From positions 124,001 through 188,000 of the forward strand of contig JBAMDO010000104.1 of the NCBI GenBank assembly GCA_037074765.1: DNA of 64,000 bases, given 5' to 3'. Made by a program: the position numbers and the translations under genes. Under the pieces are notes generated by a model that did not search any database, was not told the origin of the DNA, and saw only the letters and a program-made list of their open reading frames with translations. Each line of letters opens with the position of its first letter. The stretch's first letter is position 1. Below are positions 54,979 to 64,000 of this stretch, piece by piece. The DNA is from Mansonella perstans (lineage: Eukaryota; Nematoda; Chromadorea; Rhabditida; Onchocercidae).

Positions 54979-57548
54979 TTAGTCCTTCGCATCAGTAACG
55001 CCGATTGTAGCAATGGCGAAAGTGGCTTCGTTTTCGGGTAAATTTGGCGAATCGTAGATTTTTGCAATTCTTGTTTCTCCTCTTCCCTGAAATTTAAATG
55101 AACTTTATTGATAAAAAACATTTTCATCATAAATTATCACCATAGTACGTGGAAATGAGAGATTTAGTGCCTAATGTGAAGAAAACATACGGAAGTTAGT
55201 TCTACTTCAGATTGTATTTTAAATAAATGATAAGAAGAGTCCAAATAACATATTAGTATGAAGGAAAGTAAGCTATACTTATAGAAGACATATCTTTAAG
55301 TGAACACTCTCGACAGCAAAAAAATTTATTCTGAACTTCAGTTTTATCAGACTATCAAAATGGTACTTTCTTGAGCATGATACGAGTGGTAGATGCGTGA
55401 GCCAGAACGTGTCCACCAACTGGTTTTTTTGGATCCGCCTGAAATGTCATTCCTGCACCGGGGTCTGCAGTCATCTGATTTGTGATAAATACTGCGACGT
55501 TATACTCTTCCGCAATTTTCTGAAAAATTATAACTTCCAAAATATGCAATAAATCATGAAAGCTCAACGAGGTGAAGTAATATAAAAAATTAGGATGACT
55601 TCTTTAACCTGCAAGCGTGATAACATTTGCGCAAGTTTTTGTTGCCGTTCTGCAAGCTCACCTCGACCGCTGTAATCGACTCGAAATAGAGCCATAATTG
55701 AATCAACAACCAACAGTTTAAAAATACCCAATTCCTAAGGTATTATTGGTAAGTGATGTGAAGACAATTATCATTTGAAGTAAACATGAAAAGCAGCGTA
55801 ATAAAAACATTCCTTGCAGTGTTCATTCATTTTGATACCTTTCCTTTTTTTTTTTGCTGTTTTGAATGCAAAAATGTTTGTACTCAATAGCTGAGATAAT
55901 ACTAAAACTGAAATTTAGAAGGTGATTAGGAGTCAACTTCGTGAAATTTTGCAGCAACAAAATCCAGCAGTTCCATCTGATGATCGGAAGTGTACGCTCG
56001 TGCATACAAAATATTGTCCAACATTGCCTCTTCATCCATTTTGAAACGTTCATTAATTTGACGCAAACGATCCGGGCTTAAAAACTTCGATCGTTATCGT
56101 GTAGATCGAAATTCTGAAGATGGCACATGTTATGCAATACTCAAAATGCAACCAACCGGAATGTATTCTCTGTGTCGATGTAGATAACTTTCCCACCTTT
56201 GAAGTTACTTGTCTCACTTGGTATCTGGCACATCACTAAAAATATTAAATTTATTTCCAATTCTTCTGAAAACTAAAAGCATGGTAACCTGTTTCAATAA
56301 TCCAGAAAGTTCCACTGTAACGATAACGAAAAATCTTCCCAGAAGAGATTCAAAATACCAAAATCAATTAGTTCGAATTTTGAGTTATTTTCTGTACCAC
56401 ATTTAAACTGTCGACTTATTTCATTCCCATATTTCGGCGAAATAAAAAACTTATCAAACTTTTCCAAGAATTTCAATGCTGTTCAGTAAGCACTTAATTC
56501 ATAAAAAAACTTTTTGTGCAATTTGATGTTAGGAAGATGTAAAGAAGTAATTCGTGAAAGAAATATATTATTGCTGCTATCAGTAAAAAAATATACCACA
56601 CAATGTATGCGAAAGTTGTGTTTTGCCAGTACGGAATTCGCCAAAAACTTCGGTTATTGCCTGACTTTCAATACCGCCGCCCAGAAGTTTGTCCAGTTCA
56701 CGGCTTCCTGTACTAATGCGATAACAAAGCTTACGTCGTTCTGTCACCTCCAAAGCCGTAATAAAACCATTGTTCTAAAATTCAGACTAGTGGTGTTTTT
56801 TCTACTAATACAAAAACAAGTAAATCGAATTTTAAATTGCTCACTAATAATTTGCATGCAACTTCCTTGATTTTATCAACTTTTGCTTCTGAAAGACCTT
56901 TGACATCACATAGCCGTTTTCTTGTAGTCATCATGATGCCTTTAATAGTGCAAATGCCGACACTTAACAGCTTTTTTATGTCAGCAACGTTCTGTAAAGA
57001 AATTCCATTGTCTAAACATTAAATCATAACTCGATCGAAATTTGAATTGATTTCTCTGATTAAATTTAGCCAATCATTCAATTAAATGCATTAAAATGAA
57101 ATAAAAATTTCATTCACGGATATTAAATTATAACTTAATCGAAATATATACCATAAGATTGTAACTTAAAAAACATAGTTTAAGACGTTATTATCGTTAT
57201 CTTCAATAATCCAATTTTATCGTAGAAAATTTTCGATTCTCAGTGGAAGAAAATTAACAAATAGAAAAGAAAAAAAGTATAATGCAAAGCATAAATATGG
57301 ACTTTAAAATTTTTGTGCAAAGCTTACGATTCCGTAATTTTGTAGTAATTCGATATCTTGATAAAAATTCATCTAAAAAGCATTAAATGATAAATTTATA
57401 ATAAACAAATTACAAAGTTGTAATTTAAATTTAACCAAAGTTGTACAACTAGAAAAATGAACTTCTTGCAATCTTATCATAATAAAGGAACCTCATAATC
57501 GTTCAGTTCATTTTGCTTATCCATTTGTGGAACAATCTGATCCATCAT
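54979..57548 (-). CDS. DMC1: Meiotic recombinase DMC1
   Basis: Exons in transcript order: 57548-57492, 57372-57328, 56991-56845, 56774-56597, 56235-56157, 56076-55938, 55734-55609, 55519-55367, 55086-54979; 343 residues against 340 in human. DMC1 is the meiosis-specific RecA-family strand-exchange protein. The N-terminal helix-hairpin-helix block reads [19 protein letters not shown] then [17 protein letters not shown]. Walker A is [13 protein letters not shown] (residues about 128-135) and Walker B is [23 protein letters not shown]1 rather than RAD51 identity rests on [33 protein letters not shown] and [12 protein letters not shown]51 has TNQVVAQVDG and PEAEAMFAI at these places. The [15 protein letters not shown] segment is also of DMC1 type. 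All catalytic residues are present and the frame is intact. Confidence 0.95.
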
Positions 57549-58126
57549 TTGTATATTATCTGATCTGAATCAGCCAGAAGCTAGAAATATAGTTCAACTT
57601 TATTACAGAACAATTAAGATCACGACTCAGCTATAAAATGTCAAGTATGCATGATGTAGTATGACGAAAAGTTGAGTCGAATTGTCCTATAATATCAGAT
57701 ATGATCTTAATGTGCACTCGAAATAATTATCTAATTTTTCAACTATTAGCCGTGAACTTTAACCTTTTACCTGAATCGTTATGATACGGTGAAAGATTTA
57801 ACGTATTAATTGTACAGTAAGGAAAAGTAAACAATTAGCATGTTATTTCTTTCCAATAAAATCTAGAAAAGAGAATAAAAGGATGATTATAAAGCTCTCG
57901 TGATTCCCGTGAATCACGTGGATTTCCGTAAATTCCCATGAATGCCGTGAATACCGTGAATTCATTCCCAATTTGTGAATTCTCCAGGAAACGTTCTCAC
58001 TCTAAAATATTCTATCACTTCTACAAATTATAGCTCAAACTGAAGTATTTTCCAGAACATTCTATAAGCAAATCTTTCGTTTTGCACGAATATATCGTGA
58101 TATTATTTTATGAAAAATTGTTGATA

Positions 58127-58150
58127 AAACCATGATTCCTATCATGGTTT
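58127..58150. repeat. 10-bp inverted repeat
   Basis: aaaccatgat and atcatggttt flank tcct. It is a perfect small hairpin. Confidence 0.75.
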
Positions 58151-58827
58151 GTTAAGAGAGATGAAATTTCAATGTTGATATAATTTTGCTTTTTGTTATA
58201 ATTATAATTTTATAGTTATAATTATAATTATGATTTTATAGTTATAATTATAATATTCACATTGGATTTAATTGATAGAAATTAAGAATTTGTGAAAATT
58301 GTGAAGTAAGAATTGCTTTAAAAAAATTTAAAAATTTTAAAAAATGCAAATTTTAGTTTTATTATTCATTTTTTTCTCGTTCACTTCTTTGTACATCAAA
58401 TTATGTGGCTTATTTATAGAAGAAAACTTCAATAGCAAAGATTATTCTTTCTTTTCATTCAAATTATTCTAAATTGTTTTTTTTTTTTTTTGCAATATTA
58501 ATTTCTTCAAAAATGTCTCTTACATTCATTCATCATTTAATTAAGTAATGAAAAACTTGAAGTGTACAAATTAATTACAATAGAAAAGTTCAAAAAGGTC
58601 ACATAGTAGAATTCTGAAATGAAATTCTGATAGTGATTTGAATCAGATGATAAGGAAAATGAAATCTCATGATAAAAATGATGCATTTTCAAGAAGTGTT
58701 AAATTGTATGACATGTCTCGAATAGGAGGATTACCGATCATATTTTTTATGTGCAAAGTCACTTTAATTAATTAATTAATTAATCACATAATTGATTGAT
58801 TACTGCTATTCATCGTAACATCAAATT

Positions 58828-58830
58828 CTT

Positions 58831-58871
<41 letters not shown>

Positions 58872-58912
58872 TTGATGTTTTGGGGATATATAAGAGAGAA
58901 AGAGAAAGAGAG
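58828..58912. repeat. CT microsatellite facing a GA-rich tract
   Basis: A pyrimidine tract, mostly (CT)n, fills 58828-58869; a purine tract aagagagaaagagaaagaga lies at 58892-58911. The two are largely complementary, giving an imperfect hairpin with about a 22-base loop. Confidence 0.8.
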
Positions 58913-59036
58913 TATTAATGTCTCGTCACATTTATTGATATTTCGAGTTGTAAACATGTTTACTGATAGTATTGGGGAGGAATGTTTTTAAGTGTGAGTG
59001 TAAATGGAAGTTTGTTTGTTTTGAATTGTTGAATTC

Positions 59037-59846
59037 AACAAATTTAGAAAAAATCGATAATCGATGGTTCATTCATTCTATCAAATTTTCAAAATTATTC
59101 AAAGTTTAATTAAGTTTTAGTCTTATTCTCGACAAATTTTAAAAAATTTATAGAAACGTGCAAAATAGCCATAATCGTGCGATTGTTGTTTACACATGCA
59201 ATTCTCTAATTAATCGATAATTCATTTATTCTACCAAATTTCTAGCATTTTTAAGATTATTCGAAGTTTAATTAAATTTTAGTCTCATTCTCGACAAATC
59301 TTAAAAAATTTATAGAAACGTGCAAAATAGCCATAATCGTGCGATTGTTGTTTACACATGCAATTCTCTAATTAATCGATAATTCATTTATTCTACCAAA
59401 TTTCTAGCATTTTTAAGATTATTCGAAGTTTAATTAAATTTTAGTCTCATTCTCGACAAATTTTAAAAAATTTATAGAAACGTGCAAAATAGCCATAATC
59501 GTGCGATTGTTGTTTACACATGCAACTCTCTAATTAATCGATAATTCATTCATTCTACCAAATTTCTAGCATTTTTAAGATTATTCGAAGTTTAATTAAA
59601 TTTTAGTCTCATTCTCGACAAATTTTAAAAAATTTATAGAAACGTGCAAAATAGCCATAATCGTGCGATTGTTGTTTACACATGCAACTCTCTAATTAAT
59701 CGATAATTCATTCATTCTACCAAATTTCTAGCATTTTTAAGATTATTCGAAGTTTAATTAAGTTTAGTCTCATTCTCGACAAATTTTAAAAAATTTATAG
59801 AAACGTGCAAAATAGCCATAATCGTGCGATTGTTTGTTTACATATA
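59037..59846. repeat. 162-bp satellite-like tandem array, five copies
   Basis: Copies start at about 59037 (most diverged), then 59199, 59361, 59523 and 59685. Each includes gaaacgtgcaaaatagccat followed by aatcgtgcgattgttgttta, and the palindromic ttaatcgataa. The four downstream copies differ by only a few bases. Confidence 0.95.
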
Positions 59847-60616
59847 CAGTTGTATGATTGCAGAAAAATGTAACTTTTAAATGTGTATGCTTATCAAAAT
59901 GAATTTGGAAAAGTTCAAGAGATTATCAGAAGTAAATTTACAGGCAATTAATCGAAAATACAGGTGAGAGAATGCTAACCAATAACAATATTTAATTGCT
60001 ATTTTTTTTTTGCAAGAAAGAATGTACTTTGTTTGTACTGGAAATGTACTTTGTCAGCGAAAACTTTTGAATGCTAAAAAAAAAAATTGATTTTGAATCC
60101 TTGCAAAAAAGAATGATTTCATATGGATGATTTTCTAGGATTATTTTCACTTGCATAAAGCTATTATCAGTATGGCTTAAAAGTAACTTGATAATTTATT
60201 GTTTTGCTTGAATATTGATTAGATTATTGATTTTTGCTGATTATCTTATCGATAATTTTAGGTGCGAAGCAAAAGTTTAGATTATTCATTTGCGAAAATG
60301 TGAAATAAATTCATTCTAGTATTTTCAGTATAATTGATATGGAAGATATATCAGTTAATCAGAAGGCGTAGTGTAGTACTTCATCTTATATATATTCAGC
60401 GATAGAACGAACAGCAATGATGTTCACTTTCAAAATGGCATCATATGGACAAATTGTATTGAAACAAACTAATTATCGAGTCACGATAGCTTAAATGTTG
60501 TCGTCGGCTTTCAATACTGTAATGGGTATCCCAAATATCTAGTATCATTTGCTTGTTGGAGGAAGCAATTATCGCATAGCTAATCTACCAGTTAAATTAC
60601 GGGTCAGTATGGCAAA

Positions 60617-60673
60617 GATCGTAAGTGATCGTAAGTGAATCGTAAGTGATCGTAAATGGATCGTAAGTGACTC
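60617..60673. repeat. Short repeat of atcgtaagtg
   Basis: About five copies of (g)atcgtaagtg(a) with spacing of 10 to 12 bases. No coding capacity. Confidence 0.75.
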
Positions 60674-61716
60674 GATGATTTGTAAATTATTGCTTAACAT
60701 TGTGTTTTAAGATTTTGTAAATGCTTCTTCTATTCATAATTTTTCCCTTTTCTTAAAATCGTTATTTTTTTTTGACAGTATTATTTGACAATGAGAACGA
60801 TTTCAACAATCATATTTTTGCATATAAAATATCATAGTGCTAAATTAATTAGTAAACTTATCTCTTTTAAAATTATATCTTTTAAATTGGCTACAAAGAA
60901 ATGAATCTTTGAAAATTTTGATGTTTTGTAGAGAATTTTGTTTAAAATTGTCATTTTTAATATTGCTGTGATTGTATTGTATTGGTGCTTTTTGTAACGT
61001 TATACCTCTCTACTATTCTTTGAATGTATCTTTCTTTAGTATCGCATGCTAGATTCAGCCAATATCTACCTCAATTTCTGGATCACGCGTTGGCGTCCAG
61101 AATGTACAAAAATATACCTCTTGTATTCTATATTCTCATAATATCATCTTTTATTTTATAATTTGTTTTAAATTTTTGCTTTTAATTTTCGTTTTAACAT
61201 TGAAATTTTATGCTTTTGTATTTGCTAGTAAATTTTCAGATATATGTTGAGGAATATAGATATAGTTATCAGTTCTAAAATATTGTTTTAATAAAAAATT
61301 GATTATGTTGCTGGTTAGAAGCTTACTCATTTACAAACAATCTAAATAGTAGATGTAATTACTTTGAATTTAGTAAAGCATTTCCTTGGATGTTTTTCAG
61401 CTCTTTCAGATTCCCCATGAAACAAGTAAGATTGGATATTTGTAAATGTTGAAGAAGAATCAGTATCATTTTATACGACGAGATTATTTCTAATATTCTG
61501 TGAGCATTATTTTAATATATCTTAGCAATGATACATAATAAAGAGATTTCTCCTAAAAATGAAATCATTGTTAATGCTCATTGCTATTTTTAGATATTAG
61601 AGAGACATGTTGAATTGATATAAAAAAAAGAGACTGCCACAGATTCATTATATTTTCGATCAATTTTATTATTGGTTTAATTAATATTTTCGTCGTTCCA
61701 TGGTATATATTTTTGC

Positions 61717-63466
61717 TCAAAGTGTGCCAGCAGCTTTCATTGCCATTCTTACAGCCTTGCTAGCAGGTCGAAATATCTGAAATGAATGGAAACATTATGC
61801 AGAATTGATTCATTGGAGTGCTCTAAAAGAAGATTGAATTTGAACTCAAATCACCATTGAGTGCAAATATCAACTGATAAAGAGTACTTGTTACCTGGAA
61901 AGAGCAATTCATGTCCTCAGAAACAGACATCGTACCACCAGCATTGTCAAATTGTCCGCAGTAATGTGGTGCTGAGAAAATAGTAACAAGGCGTCGATTA
62001 GCAAAGAACTCATATCCATCCTGTACAACTTGATGAGCTCGTGCAATCAGGTCTAAATCTAACTTCTGGCAAACATCTACAACGACATCTTGACCAAATG
62101 TATACGACGCACCACGAGTATTCGCTTGCCAACCTTTCACCCACTGATCCGGATCGGACCTGTAAATATCTCAAATTCAACTCAATATTGCGCGTAATAC
62201 CGTTAAGTAATATGCTAATCTTTGATAATCACCAGAGCAGATCGATTTCCATAGATGGATTGGGTGGATCAATTGGTCGTGGTAAATTGCGAAGTTGATC
62301 CAAATTATTCAAATGAGGTGACAACCCACCATGCATGCATAGAATCCGTCCACCAATATAACCGCAAAGAGGCATCCAATTGAATGTATCCTAAAAATGG
62401 ACCATGATATGTAAAGGTTCTACATAAATTAAGATCCATTGAATTACCTGAAAGGCGTTCCACAAGCGAGTCGAGTGATATCTGCGGTTGCATTCTTCGA
62501 AAAAGCCGTATACACGATTGATAGCAGCCGTTTCATGGTTTCCTGCAATGACTAAATCATAATTGAAAATTTCACTATTAAGAAAGAATAAATTTTCAAG
62601 CGCTATTCTTATAATATCTCTAGAAAAATGAAGTAATGTTTAGGAGTGAGAGAAATAATTAGTCGAGAAATGGGTGCTTTTTTGGAAAATACACATTGGG
62701 AAAACTTAGATTAAACTTGGACAGGACATTATACCTCTAAGCATAAAAAAATTTTCAGGATATTTGATTTTATAACAAAACTGGAGACATATCGTTTCGA
62801 TGTTCTGTTTCCCACGATCAACGAAATCACCCAAAAAGAGATAGTTAGATTCCGGAGGAAAGCCATGCCTATCATAGATACGGAGCAGATCCGAATACTA
62901 TAATATTAAATATTATGTTAATGAATTGAAATAACATGAAAGATGACCTTTTTGAAGAAAATGAAGTGTATTCTGTACTGAATAATGGAGAAATGATCAT
63001 CAATTTGTAAAGTATCATTAACAGTTTCATGTCTCTCTAGTCTATAGAGGTTCTTTAGCATTAAAAATTGAAATGAGATAAAATTTATTACTTGGCCGTG
63101 GATATCACCACAAACGACGATGGGTGGGTCGATTTCAATGAGGCTGCTTTGGCTTATGAACACTTCTTTCGCTTTTTGGCATACTTTGTGAAGTTCATCC
63201 TCAGCGACCTATAATTTTTTTCAATTTAGCAAATCTTCATTTTTCCTGATCTGTTACGGCTTGGATCTTAATCCGAAAAATATCAAACAACAGTCCCTGT
63301 CTCCTTTCTTTGCCTTTCACAATTTGTAATCAAATCAGATTAATTTAGGCAGAGAGATGATAAGTGAGATGAGCTATGTGAGTCCTACCTGAGTTGTAAG
63401 TCGCCCACCAGCCATACCCACATTTAACAGACGACTGATCATACTGTCAACATCAAATGACGCCAT
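61717..63466 (-). CDS. PP1-type serine/threonine phosphatase, GSP-3/4-like
   Basis: Exons in transcript order: 63466-63389, 63208-63092, 62897-62735, 62542-62448, 62390-62233, 62159-61895, 61776-61717; 311 residues. It is the PP1 catalytic subunit fold. All metal-binding and catalytic motifs are present: [60 protein letters not shown] and [17 protein letters not shown]. The N-terminus ([18 protein letters not shown]) resembles the C. elegans sperm-specific GSP-3/GSP-4 rather than ubiquitous PP1. Differences from the usual PP1 sequence are GDFVDRG in place of GDYVDRG, and a Thr in place of the usual Cys in RGNHECA. The C-terminus is short (MAMKAAGTL) and lacks the inhibitory Thr-Pro site of somatic PP1. 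Its sperm role is an inference from resemblance. Confidence 0.93.
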
Positions 63467-64000
63467 TTTTATCACTTTTGCACTCAAAACAAATTGGATA
63501 CAACATGATGGAAGATTAAATGAAAAGTTTCTTGGATAGTTATCTCTTGGATAGGTTAAATTTAGTAAAAACGAACTACACCCAGTTCTTAGTTGCTACC
63601 CGTTAATTTACTGTTCAAGAGAATATGACAATTCCAATCATTCATGCTAATTTGGTTTAATTTGGATCTAATAAATGGCTTAATCCATTTATAGTTAAAA
63701 TTCACCACAACAAAAACATAAACCCACTTAATAAGCCTTATTGCTGTCACCAACTGTACTTAATTGTCGCGACAAATAAGCAGATAAGAATGAGAGATCC
63801 ACTTACATTCACTGCGAACCATGAATTGAATTGATCGAACAATGAAGGTGATTGTTTCATTTCAGCACCTATATAGTATTTGTATCGGAGTAGAAAAAAC
63901 CCTGATATACTGACAATTCTAAGCATGCTAATTTGAATCTAATTTTGAACGGTTTAATGATTCCCGCCATGCTCCCCTTTGAAAACACATTAATATTGTG
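63467..64000. other. Region upstream of the phosphatase gene
   Basis: AT-rich sequence that probably holds the promoter of the minus-strand phosphatase. Nothing else is recognised. Confidence 0.4.

Larger units (their letters stand above)
57549..61716. other. Gap upstream of DMC1, repeat-rich
   Basis: This must include the DMC1 promoter and the 3' end of the phosphatase transcript. No gene is seen. Repeats found: a degenerate cgtgaat-type repeat at about 57897-57962, AT-rich palindromes at 58190-58255, a CT/GA pair, a 162-bp satellite and a short atcgtaagtg array. All are listed separately where clear. Confidence 0.45.

Noticed and set aside
56514..56870. 118-codon plus-strand frame
   Set aside because: It overlaps the Walker A exon of DMC1 in antisense, where the minus strand is strongly conserved.

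Overview
The window looks like a piece of a nematode nuclear genome, most likely a spirurid or filarial worm. It is very AT-rich. Every recognisable gene is split by short introns with T-rich acceptors of the ttttcag type, and it carries nematode-type families: two TWK two-pore potassium channels, a GSP-3/4-like PP1 phosphatase and a nematode-style CK1/TTBK kinase. Species cannot be fixed from the sequence alone. Gene models were built by hand from reading frames, splice sites and remembered family motifs. For the nine models given as complete, exon lengths sum to a multiple of three.

Layout. 124-2304 (+): tau-tubulin/casein-kinase-1-like kinase, with its 5' end outside the window. 3171-6334 (-): TWK channel 1, with a GC-rich island of unknown origin in its largest intron. 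8218-8932 (+): possible exons of an unknown gene. 9069-9716 (+): secreted Gly/Leu/Phe/Gln-repeat protein. 10774-10968 (-): an orphan membrane-segment exon. 13189-13494: a 34-bp minisatellite. 13959-16863 (+): DNA primase small subunit. 19525-25422 (-): TWK channel 2. 25423-36539: about 11 kb with no recognisable gene, only low-complexity DNA and hairpins. 36540-41895 (+): an 881-residue protein with three NADAR-like modules and an Arg/Ser-rich tail. 42634-43921 (-): ZNF830/CCDC16-type zinc finger. 44030-44385: a nested repeat. 44505-45755 (+): TAF7. 45756-50656: no recognisable gene. 50657-53386 (+): tyrosylprotein sulfotransferase. 53891-54040: a 25-bp repeat. 54979-57548 (-): DMC1 meiotic recombinase. 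59037-59846: a 162-bp satellite. 61717-63466 (-): PP1 phosphatase of the sperm (GSP-3/4) type.

How the genes relate. This is ordinary eukaryotic gene order with no operon that I can demonstrate. ZNF830 and TAF7, a splicing-linked factor and a transcription factor, face away from each other across a repeat-filled gap of about 580 bp. DMC1 and the sperm-type PP1 are consecutive genes on the same strand and both suggest germline roles. The most unusual items are the triple-NADAR protein (NADAR domains elsewhere act on ADP-ribose compounds, including guanine-linked ADP-ribose), DMC1 in a nematode when Caenorhabditis lacks it, and several tandem repeats packed into intergenic gaps.
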